Assembly (NCBI GenBank): GCA_041658205.1
Contig: JBBAAO010000001.1
Span: 1,116,001 to 1,180,000 of the forward strand
Length of the DNA: 64,000 bases
Direction of reading: 5' to 3'
From: Bacteroidota bacterium
GTDB taxonomy: Bacteria; Bacteroidota; Ignavibacteria; UBA10030; UBA8401
The position numbers and the translations under genes were made by a program. This document shows positions 52,061 to 60,358 of the stretch, piece after piece (the stretch's first letter is position 1; every line of letters begins with the position of its first letter). Below the pieces are notes generated by a model. That model worked only from the letters and a program-made list of their open reading frames with translations. It ran no database searches and was not told the DNA's origin.

Positions 52061-53209
52061 ATGATGCGATGTTCTAAAACAGTTTATTGTATTCTGTTTC
52101 TTGGAATGATGAATTCATCGATTGCCCAAGATTCCCTTAAGATTATGACGTATAATTTGGAAGGAATGAAACCGGGCACGGATCCTCAAACTCGAATCTA
52201 CCATACAATCCAATATTTAAAACAGTTAAACCCGGATATCATTGGATTGCAGGAGATCAATGAATCACCAAGTACGGGAAGTGACAACCAAGCACAAATG
52301 ATTGTCGATTCGTTGACCGCATATTTTGGGTATCCCTTTTATAAATATATTGGTTTTACGCATCTTTCCTGGGATAACCAATTTAATGAGTATGTTGGGA
52401 TTATTACAAAGCATCCGGCAATCGAAGTTGGGTATTTCGACCTCGTCAAAGGTGCATTTCCTCGAAAAATACTCTGGAATAGAATTAATACTCCTCTTGG
52501 GATGATTAATTTTTTCAATACACATCTCGATCACAAAACACCGGAAATAAGAGTTCAACAAGTGCAAGAGATTATAAGTTATGTCAACCAAAAGGATCTA
52601 TCCTCGCCGGCTATCGCTTCTGTTTTAACGGGTGATTTCAATGATGAACCGCATACATCCACGATACAATCGCTCACCAATACCGGGTCGACAACATATT
52701 TTAATGATTCGTATCGAATAGCAAATCCTACCCTTCAAGGATATACATCTTCGTCCCAAATTCCCAATAGACGAATTGATTATATATTTTTCAAAAATAC
52801 AGGTCAACTATCAATTACATCATCAAGAGTTGTGATGGATCAGCCGTACGTTGGTATCGAATATCCATCAGATCATTACGGTGTGATGACTATTTTTACA
52901 AAAAAAGTTGCAAGAGTAGCTAGGGAAATAAATTCTACGATACCCGTAAATATGGAACTCCGCCAAAATTACCCCAATCCGTTTAATCCGACCACAACGA
53001 TACATTTTACAATCCCTTCAACTTCGTTTGTCACTCTGAAAGTATATGATATGCTCGGGAGGGAAATATCATCGTTGGTGAATGAGGAAAAAAGCGCGGG
53101 GAATTATCAAGAATGGTTTGATGCGAATGGATTATCGAGCGGGATATATATGTATAAAATCACAGCATGCAACAGCACAATTTCAAAAAGAATGATGTTA
53201 ATGAAATAA
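52061..53209 (+). CDS. Secreted endonuclease/exonuclease/phosphatase-fold protein with T9SS tail
   Basis: The 382-residue protein has a signal peptide ending in SSIAQ. The EEP fold spans residues about 25-285: KIMTYNLEGM, IIGLQEINESPS (metal-binding glutamate), NFFNTHLDH, LTGDFNDEPHT, RRIDYIFF and YPSDHYGVM. The C-terminus is a type IX sorting domain starting at NYPNPFNPTTTIHF. EEP proteins cleave phosphodiesters in DNA, RNA or lipids; specificity is not readable. It is unexpected within a sugar-use locus but sits in line between glycosidase genes. It may release phosphate or degrade nucleic acid at the surface. Confidence 0.88.
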   Translation: MMRCSKTVYCILFLGMMNSSIAQDSLKIMTYNLEGMKPGTDPQTRIYHTIQYLKQLNPDIIGLQEINESPSTGSDNQAQMIVDSLTAYFGYPFYKYIGFTHLSWDNQFNEYVGIITKHPAIEVGYFDLVKGAFPRKILWNRINTPLGMINFFNTHLDHKTPEIRVQQVQEIISYVNQKDLSSPAIASVLTGDFNDEPHTSTIQSLTNTGSTTYFNDSYRIANPTLQGYTSSSQIPNRRIDYIFFKNTGQLSITSSRVVMDQPYVGIEYPSDHYGVMTIFTKKVARVAREINSTIPVNMELRQNYPNPFNPTTTIHFTIPSTSFVTLKVYDMLGREISSLVNEEKSAGNYQEWFDANGLSSGIYMYKITACNSTISKRMMLMK

Positions 53210-53228
53210 GTAACGACAAGGGAATACT

Positions 53229-55988
53229 ATGAAAAAATTACAAATGATTTTTCTAGTGATGTTGAGCGTTGTTTCAGGACTCTTTTCTCAATCACAAACT
53301 GATAGTGTAACATTGACATTTCGTGCACACCAGGCGAATGGGACTCCTATCCATGTCCCTGGAGTGTTCAATAATTGGACAGAAGAAACCGATACATCAT
53401 TGATGGTGTATAGTGATGCTGTAAAAGCCTGGTTACGAACCTACACGTTCAAAATTCATGATTCTTCGCGAACACCTCTCGGTGATTCAGTCTATCAATA
53501 TAAATTCAACAAAGGGGGGAACGCAACCGGATGGTACAGCGATCCGCTCAATCCGGAACAAAATGCAAGCGATCATAGTAATTCTGTTTTGCGGATGTCA
53601 AAATTATTTTATTTTGAGTTCTTTGCGGAAGAATCGAGTTCACAGGTTATCCGTATTGCAGTGGGAATATTTCATGCGAACAGCGATGCAATCTCGACAA
53701 TCAAATTATCGACGGGAACAAGTCCAAATGATATTACCTCGACTACTGTCGTGACATCATCGTATGATACATCTTTGCGTATTTTGAATTATGTTCTTCC
53801 AGCACCCATTCCGAAAACGAACTATATACGGCTCGTCGCTGTCAACAATCACGGCGATTCTATCGTGTATCAAAATTCAGTCTATGCAGTTCAACTTTCA
53901 CCAATGCCTTCATATGCGAACCATGCAGTGACGAAAGCTTCAGCATTATCGGGTGATTCTACTACATTTCGGTTAAGAGTCCCCGGAAAAAACTTTGTTG
54001 TTATTCGTATTGCTGAATCCGGTCAACCTGTTTCTGCCGCCGCACCGATTGTGATGAAAAAAGATCCATCGACAGATAATTGGTGGATTAACCTAAAATT
54101 ATTGCCAAATAAACAATACGAATATGTTTACGAGATTGAAGATGGTAAGCAAATTACTGATCCGTTTGGAAGGGAAGTTGGAAGTGCCGGAACTAAGTTC
54201 TCAACAGGCCCTTCAGGCTTGACTGCCGATGATTATGCTTGGATGAAAATTAATTATGTAAGGCCGCCTCTGAACAAACTTGTCATTTACGAACTTCATA
54301 TTGCTGAGTTTGCCGGTGGATTTTATGGGAAGGGTGCTGCGCAATCTGGATTTACTGATTTAAAAAATTTATTGGGATATTTCGATTCATTGGGTATTAA
54401 TGCTATTGAATTAATGCCGATCAATGACAATGGCAATGTTGGGAAGACGGGACATTCGTGGGGTTACAATTTGAATCATTATTTTGCACTGGAACCAAGT
54501 TATGGCACACCATTGGAATTGAAACAACTTGTCGATGAAGCACATCGACGAGGTATTGCTGTCATACTTGATGTAGTGTTCAATCATCAAAATGATACCG
54601 GACCATTGTGGAAAATGCTTCCTGATGAGACAGCAAATCCATATTTCAAATCAATAAACGACAAGCGGTATAACGAAGATGGTTTACAATTTTATAAAGA
54701 TATGGATCATTGGACTGCCGAAACACAAGAATTAGTGTTGCAAAGTTTGCGAATGTGGATTGATGAATACAGGATAGATGGTTTTCGATATGATTATACG
54801 CAGGGGGTCGGCTGGAACATAGCGGAACCCACAAAAGGGATCTTAGGTTGGGCAAATGCAATAGATACATTGTATCAAGGAAAAATATATCAAATTGCTG
54901 AGCATCTACCTGAATCTCCCGCACTGATGTATTATAGTGGAATGACAAGCGGTTGGCATGACAGTTTTCGAGATGAGTTGTTTGATGAAGCACGTTATCA
55001 AAATAGAACGTTAACAAATCTTGAAAATCGAGTGATTGATCTTGGAGCATTCGGCAGTAATGATACTCCGAATACACCATCATCGTATGCAGACCGTACT
55101 GAGCCTGTGAATGCGACAATTACACATGATGAGCAGTCATTGATCTATGAATTGACCACATATCAATCAGTTTCTCTTGAAAATGCAATTCTTCGAGATA
55201 AATTATATGCGACCTTCGTTTTTGGGTCATTGGGAATCCCAATGCTATGGGAAGGTCAGGAAATGAGTGCACCGCGGGGATGGCAAAACGATGGACAAAA
55301 ATTATCCTATCGTCCAGTGGAATGGAATATGTTTCAAACGGACCGCGGTAAAAAACATTTTGATTATTATAAGGCACTCATACAGCAGCGCAAATATAAT
55401 CCTGCATTATATCAAGGTCAGCTTCATAAATTATTTAGATATGAAGCGAATAGAGTATTGGTTTGGGGATTTCAACACGAAGATTCAAAAAGTTCTGCTA
55501 TCTTTATTGCAAATCTTAGTGGAGCAGAACAGACAATATCGAATGTTCCTTGGTTAGGTACGGGTAATTGGTACGATGTGTTTAACCAGAGCGTGTTGAC
55601 GGTCAGTACAGATCCCGTTCCTTCGTTAACCATACCGGCATATACGGCAAAAGTGTATTCCAATAAAACGAATGCTCAATTGGGCATACCGACTGCGATA
55701 TCTCAATTCAATGCGACAATTCCCATTGAATTTTCATTATCGCAGAACTATCCTAATCCCTTTAATCCTTCTACCTCCATTCAGTATTCTATCCCGAATA
55801 ATTCATTTGTATCATTGACGGTATACGATATACTTGGAAGAAACGTAGCAACATTAGTGGATCAAATTCAATCTGCCGGAAATTATACGGTATCGTTTAA
55901 TGGTAGTGATCATTCGTCAGGGATGTATTTCTATAAATTACGTACGTCAAATAATACCGAAGTCAAAAGAATGATATTGCTCAAATAA
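53229..55988 (+). CDS. Secreted GH13 alpha-amylase-type enzyme with T9SS tail
   Basis: The 919-residue protein has a signal peptide and an N-terminal AMPK/CBM48-type glycogen-binding module (GVFNNWTEETD). Further beta modules precede a GH13 (beta/alpha)8 barrel. Nucleophile is D522 in DGFRYDYT, acid/base E558 in IAEHLPES, and transition-state aspartate D634 in THDEQ rather than the common NHD. VFNHQNDTGPLW is region I. A T9SS tail begins NYPNPFNPSTSIQYSIP and ends in KRMILLK. The layout resembles branching-enzyme/pullulanase-type proteins, so glucan specificity is uncertain. It is 19 bases after the EEP gene. Confidence 0.87.
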   Translation: MKKLQMIFLVMLSVVSGLFSQSQTDSVTLTFRAHQANGTPIHVPGVFNNWTEETDTSLMVYSDAVKAWLRTYTFKIHDSSRTPLGDSVYQYKFNKGGNATGWYSDPLNPEQNASDHSNSVLRMSKLFYFEFFAEESSSQVIRIAVGIFHANSDAISTIKLSTGTSPNDITSTTVVTSSYDTSLRILNYVLPAPIPKTNYIRLVAVNNHGDSIVYQNSVYAVQLSPMPSYANHAVTKASALSGDSTTFRLRVPGKNFVVIRIAESGQPVSAAAPIVMKKDPSTDNWWINLKLLPNKQYEYVYEIEDGKQITDPFGREVGSAGTKFSTGPSGLTADDYAWMKINYVRPPLNKLVIYELHIAEFAGGFYGKGAAQSGFTDLKNLLGYFDSLGINAIELMPINDNGNVGKTGHSWGYNLNHYFALEPSYGTPLELKQLVDEAHRRGIAVILDVVFNHQNDTGPLWKMLPDETANPYFKSINDKRYNEDGLQFYKDMDHWTAETQELVLQSLRMWIDEYRIDGFRYDYTQGVGWNIAEPTKGILGWANAIDTLYQGKIYQIAEHLPESPALMYYSGMTSGWHDSFRDELFDEARYQNRTLTNLENRVIDLGAFGSNDTPNTPSSYADRTEPVNATITHDEQSLIYELTTYQSVSLENAILRDKLYATFVFGSLGIPMLWEGQEMSAPRGWQNDGQKLSYRPVEWNMFQTDRGKKHFDYYKALIQQRKYNPALYQGQLHKLFRYEANRVLVWGFQHEDSKSSAIFIANLSGAEQTISNVPWLGTGNWYDVFNQSVLTVSTDPVPSLTIPAYTAKVYSNKTNAQLGIPTAISQFNATIPIEFSLSQNYPNPFNPSTSIQYSIPNNSFVSLTVYDILGRNVATLVDQIQSAGNYTVSFNGSDHSSGMYFYKLRTSNNTEVKRMILLK

Positions 55989-55994
55989 GATAAC

Positions 55995-56588
55995 ATGGCA
56001 AAGAACGATCTTACTTTCGTTAGCTCCTTATTTCAACATATCGGAAATATTGATGAAAAGAATTTTTCTCTTTCGTCGTCCATGTGGCAGTATAAATCGT
56101 TCAAAAAAGGAGAATTCTACAATAATTATCAGAGCGTCTGCAAATACGTCGGTTTTGTATTGGATGGACTTTTCCGGACGTATTATATCGATATTTCGTC
56201 AGGTGACGAAAAGAATATTTTCTTTTTTACCAAACATACATTGGTGGTTGCGTTCAAAAGTTTTGTGACGCAATCACCATGCAATTATCACACGCAGGCA
56301 ATCGCCGATTCGAATGTGTTGATGATTCATATTAACGATCTTCAGACGTTGTATAAACAATCGCACCAATGGGAACATCTCGGTAGAATTATCGCGGAAA
56401 TTGCCTACACATCGGCGATGGATCGAACGGAAGGATTTCTGTTTAAGACACCCGAAGAGCGATATGTAGAGCTGATGAAACAACATCCAGAAATCATAGA
56501 ACAAGTTCCTTTGTATCACCTTTCCTCATACCTCGGCATTCAGGGGCCTTCTCTTAGCCGAATACGTAAAAGATTATCCCAAAAATAG
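55995..56588 (+). CDS. Crp/Fnr-family transcription regulator
   Basis: The 197-residue protein has a cyclic-nucleotide-binding-like beta barrel (residues about 20-110, FKKGEFYNNYQSVCKYVGFVLDG) and a dimer helix. A C-terminal winged helix is short but clear (TPEERYVELMKQHPEII, then LSSYLGIQGPSLSRIRKRL). The usual phosphate-binding FGE...RxA cassette is absent, so it probably does not bind cAMP in the standard way. This is common in Bacteroidota members. It lies 6 bases after the amylase gene and is likely co-transcribed; it may tune the locus to carbon state. Confidence 0.85.
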   Translation: MAKNDLTFVSSLFQHIGNIDEKNFSLSSSMWQYKSFKKGEFYNNYQSVCKYVGFVLDGLFRTYYIDISSGDEKNIFFFTKHTLVVAFKSFVTQSPCNYHTQAIADSNVLMIHINDLQTLYKQSHQWEHLGRIIAEIAYTSAMDRTEGFLFKTPEERYVELMKQHPEIIEQVPLYHLSSYLGIQGPSLSRIRKRLSQK

Positions 56589-56710
56589 CCTTTCGTTAAG
56601 GACAATTCCTTTAGATTATTCCACACTCGATTTTAACCTTGGTTAATGGAATTCGTCTATACAATCTCCATATTTAGATGTCTCCTATCCAATAATATTC
56701 GAGGAAAACT

Positions 56711-57673
56711 ATGAAATTAGTTGCAACAGCAATAACTGTTATTACTTTGATGGTACTTACAGGATGTTCATCTGAAAATCAGTGCATGAATTCATTACCA
56801 ACAGTTGAACACTCAAAAGATGTCTCATTGACATCGTACAAAGTAACTGCATCCGACTCTACATGTCTGCAGGCGTATGAATGGAAACCGCTCTCAATAC
56901 CAATTCGCAGCGCGGTAGTTATTGTTCACGGTGTTCGTGATCATGCTACACGGTATTCCGTTCTTGCCGAGTCCTTAAATGCAGCAGGATGTGTTGTCTA
57001 TGCACAGGACCATCGAGGACATGGAAATTCTGGGGGAGATCGTCAACGTTTTGAATCTATTCCGCAGTTAGTGGAAGATGTTCGCTTAGCAGTGATGGAA
57101 ACAAAAAAAAGGAATCCGAATATTCCCGTATATATGTTCGGTCATAGTCTTGGAGGATTGACGGCGGCAACCTATGCGGTGACACATCAAGACGAACTGT
57201 CCGGCGTAATATTAAGCGGAGCATTACTAAAACTTCCTCCGTTTGTGAATGGGTTTCAGACTGGTGCAGCACGATTTTTTGGTTTTCTTATTCCTGGATT
57301 ACGAATTCAGGCAATTGACGATCAGGAATTTGTGCGTGATTCCGTTGCGAAAGCAGATCTTGCCGGCGATCCATTGATTGATCATAGTAATTTACCGGCG
57401 CGATCAGCAGCAGCGGGATTAAATGGCTTAGATGAGATTCAAAAAAGGATGGAAGAAATTACTCTTCCATTACTCATCCTTCATGGAAAAGAGGATAAAT
57501 CCACAAATAACGAGGGGAGCAAAGAATTATATGCTCGTGCAAAAAGTACAGACAAAACATTTCATTTATATGACAAGATGCAGCATGATTTAATGCACGA
57601 GCCGGAACACAATCAAGTGATTAATGATATAACAACTTGGATTATATCTCATCGTGATACAAATATTAAATAG
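56711..57673 (+). CDS. Alpha/beta-hydrolase lipoprotein, monoacylglycerol-lipase-like
   Basis: The 320-residue lipoprotein has a lipobox LTGC. The hydrolase core has VVIVHGVRDHATRYSVLAE, DHRGHGNSGGDRQRF and the nucleophile elbow FGHSLGGLTAA. LPLLILHGKEDKSTNNEG carries the acid residue and KMQHDLMHEPE the histidine. The pattern is that of monoacylglycerol or lysophospholipid lipases. It is anchored at the membrane facing the periplasm. It is separated from the regulator by 122 bases, so it may have its own promoter. Nothing links it directly to uronate use. Confidence 0.85.
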   Translation: MKLVATAITVITLMVLTGCSSENQCMNSLPTVEHSKDVSLTSYKVTASDSTCLQAYEWKPLSIPIRSAVVIVHGVRDHATRYSVLAESLNAAGCVVYAQDHRGHGNSGGDRQRFESIPQLVEDVRLAVMETKKRNPNIPVYMFGHSLGGLTAATYAVTHQDELSGVILSGALLKLPPFVNGFQTGAARFFGFLIPGLRIQAIDDQEFVRDSVAKADLAGDPLIDHSNLPARSAAAGLNGLDEIQKRMEEITLPLLILHGKEDKSTNNEGSKELYARAKSTDKTFHLYDKMQHDLMHEPEHNQVINDITTWIISHRDTNIK

Positions 57674-57715
57674 AATATGTAACTACTCAGCGACGAAATA
57701 AAAGAATATAAAATC

Positions 57716-57834
57716 CTTGTCATTCTGAACGAGTTCCGCAGTTTTGTTGCGGAACGCAGTGAAGAATCTGGTTTGTGCGCTCGAAGACTCATGTGTAGTT
57801 TTTTCAGATTCTTCGCTACGCTCAGAATAACAAG
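57716..57834 (+). repeat. Nested hairpin repeat after the lipase gene
   Basis: Outer arms CTTGTCATTCTGA (57716-57728) and TCAGAATAACAAG (57822-57834) pair with one mismatch. Inner arms GAAGAATCT (57761-57769) and AGATTCTTC (57806-57814) pair exactly. A further perfect hairpin, GTTCCGCA/TGCGGAAC (57733-57755), sits within the left half. It separates the plus-strand and minus-strand gene blocks. Confidence 0.8.
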
Positions 57835-58170
57835 TGATTTATGATTCACCCAAATAATAGCTGAGCAGTTACAAGAATATTTATTTAGGATTGAATAAGA
57901 TTGAACTAGAGTCTTTGGAATTATTTAGAGAAAGAATATTTGTGAGTATGAAGTAAATATTTGATGGGAAGAAACATAATTAACTAAAGTTACGCAGTGT
58001 TCGTAATTTGCAGATTCCATTAGAAATTTTTAGGAATAATGCAATCAAAGAACACCGCTCTAATTTTGTAAATTGTTTCAATGTGTTTAGTAACTCTAAA
58101 AAGTTCTAATTGACAAAACGCAAACAGGACAAAATAAATTTATCTTTTCATAATACACTAAAATAACACC
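57835..58170. other. AT-rich intergenic DNA with no recognised gene
   Basis: I see no open frame, tRNA or strong hairpin here. It is the junction between convergent gene blocks. Short protein-like stretches are not continuous enough to call. Confidence 0.6.
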
Positions 58171-60276
58171 TTATTTTGCTAATGTTCCAGATGGAAACAC
58201 TGCTACCCTTAAGCAAGTGCTGCCATAAGGAACAAGATTGATATATACCGTTTCTGCCTCTGCTGTATAATTCTCTTTTTCAGGCAGTGGGGGAGTGTAT
58301 CTGTTTCCAACCAGATTCCATGTATTTATTTTTTTTGCAGGGACTCTGATTATTATTGGAGCCTCATTAGTATCAAATGCATAGGAATTCGTTGTGGATA
58401 TTTTGACTTGTATGTTTTTCTCGAAATTATTTTTATCGAGCAGCAGAGCATAATTCCAATCTGCAGCAGGGAAAAAATTCCATGCTGGAAAATTGGGATT
58501 GCTCGCCCGTTTGCCATTCATATTTGGATGAAATATGGTATCCTTTTCTGCCTTTGTAGGAACAGGATAGGCAAATAACAATGGGCCATATTCAACTACA
58601 AGCCCATTATCAGCAACTGTTATCAATTCAGGTTTCATCGGTAAATAAAGCTTTATGCCAGCTTTATTGTTGATGAGTAGGTTAATAGTGATGAATTTCC
58701 CTGTCGTGAGTTTACCAGAATATGACTTGCCATTGATGAAAAGTTTGGGCTGCGTACACCATACCGGAATCCGGAATGTGAATGGAAGTGTTATTGTTTT
58801 ATCAGACTCGAACTCATACCGTATTTCATGGGAGAAGGGATAATTGGTTTCTTCTTTCACAGTAATATTTGCTTCATTTATTTTAAAATCAACGGAAGAC
58901 GGCGCATAGAATGCAGAGACTAATCCGCCCTGCTTGTCACGCATCCATAACCGAGAAGCAAAATTGGGCATAAAGCGGTTTACATTGCCTGAACAGCATT
59001 CCGTCATGTGCACGGGACTGTATGCCATCCAAGTTTCACCATGATAAAATTTATTGTGATTGGATTCAAAAGTACTGATGACCTGATTTAAACCTGAAAA
59101 ATACTGTAACGCTTTAAAATCTTTGGTAACTGCACCCGGACCTGCATTAAAACAGGCTTTTTCTATTTTGTCAGCCACCGAGGCATCTCCGTTTGCCATT
59201 AATAAATATCCAATTGCCCACGTATAATCAGTAATGTCACATGTTTCATGGCTCTGCATGATGTCTTTGCCTGCAAGGTGCTCATTGGAGGTCGGCACTC
59301 CATCGGGAAGCATGTGGTCACGGTCAAGTTTATAAAAGGCATTTGTTGCAGCACTCAGGTATTGTAGTTTGCCCGTATAAGCATACAGTATGGCTGGAAT
59401 TTTTGCCTGCTCCATATAGGAAACACCATGCATTCTTATGATAGAATCAGATAAACATCTGGACATTGTGAGATCATCGCTATGATTGGTAGGCAGATTG
59501 AAAGTTTCGTACGATTTTTCAGCAAGTTCCAACAGTTTAAGGTTACCGTTAATTCCATACAACCATAATATTCCTTCCAAATTAACGATGTTTCGCCCAC
59601 GACCCAGTTCCTGAGGTATAATAGTAAGATAATGTTTTTCCAGAACGCTTAATACCATTACGTTTTTTGTACTGAGGTAATACGCTTTGAGAGCCCTAAA
59701 AAAAACTGCGTTCGGCCATTCAGATGTTTTTTCAGGACCAATCCTTCCATCGCTTTTCACGTTGTCGAGTGTATAGCGTACATTGTCTTCCCCCTTTTTA
59801 ATCAGGTCTTTGTCATTCAGCAGGTACCCAAGGCGAATAATACCATCCACCAAATACCCTGTTTGTTCATACCTCCATGATTCATCCCCGTATTCTCCCG
59901 CTCTTTTTAAAACACCATTCCACAGATTGGTATTGTAAGGATAACCCAATGCGTAATGTTGTCCAGTCATACCGGATTTTTGTCTAAGAAGAAATTCCTT
60001 TATCCAGCCTTGAGGATGAATTGTGTTGGGTGAAAGTTCCTCAAATTGATGGAAGGTCGGAATTTTTTCAACTTGACTAGTATTGGTTTGAGGAAAGGAA
60101 ACAGTAAAAAATAAAAGCAGCAATCCTGCATATGCGATTGTTATAAAAAATTTATTTCCTAATTTTCCAGTCACCTTTACATCGCCGTCTACTAATGTTT
60201 CTCCGGACAAGAATAGTTTTTTACCGTTGACCACCATGTCGGTATTGGCGCGGCTGATGACAATTATTTTTCCCAT
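58171..60276 (-). CDS. GH127-type beta-L-arabinofuranosidase-like protein with a ribokinase-like N-terminus
   Basis: The 701-residue protein belongs to family GH127 (former DUF1680): an alpha/alpha toroid (residues about 85-435) plus beta domains. The zinc and catalytic residues are present as E344-T-C346 in SHETCD and C427-C428 in TECCSGN. In characterised members the first cysteine of the second pair is the nucleophile. A hydrophobic helix at residues 43-61 would act as a signal. The first 37 residues are odd: KIIVISRANTDMVV, then SGETLVDGD, match the start of ribokinases rather than any exported protein. A true start inside the frame is not evident. Confidence 0.85.
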   Translation of the reverse strand: MGKIIVISRANTDMVVNGKKLFLSGETLVDGDVKVTGKLGNKFFITIAYAGLLLLFFTVSFPQTNTSQVEKIPTFHQFEELSPNTIHPQGWIKEFLLRQKSGMTGQHYALGYPYNTNLWNGVLKRAGEYGDESWRYEQTGYLVDGIIRLGYLLNDKDLIKKGEDNVRYTLDNVKSDGRIGPEKTSEWPNAVFFRALKAYYLSTKNVMVLSVLEKHYLTIIPQELGRGRNIVNLEGILWLYGINGNLKLLELAEKSYETFNLPTNHSDDLTMSRCLSDSIIRMHGVSYMEQAKIPAILYAYTGKLQYLSAATNAFYKLDRDHMLPDGVPTSNEHLAGKDIMQSHETCDITDYTWAIGYLLMANGDASVADKIEKACFNAGPGAVTKDFKALQYFSGLNQVISTFESNHNKFYHGETWMAYSPVHMTECCSGNVNRFMPNFASRLWMRDKQGGLVSAFYAPSSVDFKINEANITVKEETNYPFSHEIRYEFESDKTITLPFTFRIPVWCTQPKLFINGKSYSGKLTTGKFITINLLINNKAGIKLYLPMKPELITVADNGLVVEYGPLLFAYPVPTKAEKDTIFHPNMNGKRASNPNFPAWNFFPAADWNYALLLDKNNFEKNIQVKISTTNSYAFDTNEAPIIIRVPAKKINTWNLVGNRYTPPLPEKENYTAEAETVYINLVPYGSTCLRVAVFPSGTLAK

Positions 60277-60358
60277 GATAGGTTTAATTTAGTTTAAAAT
60301 ATTTAGTCGCATATTTGAGAACACGATATTTTTCTGTATGCAGAATTATTACGTACAC

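Noticed and set aside
57835..58170. A decayed gene in the AT-rich gap between the convergent blocks
   Set aside because: No frame stays open or matches a family long enough to support a call.
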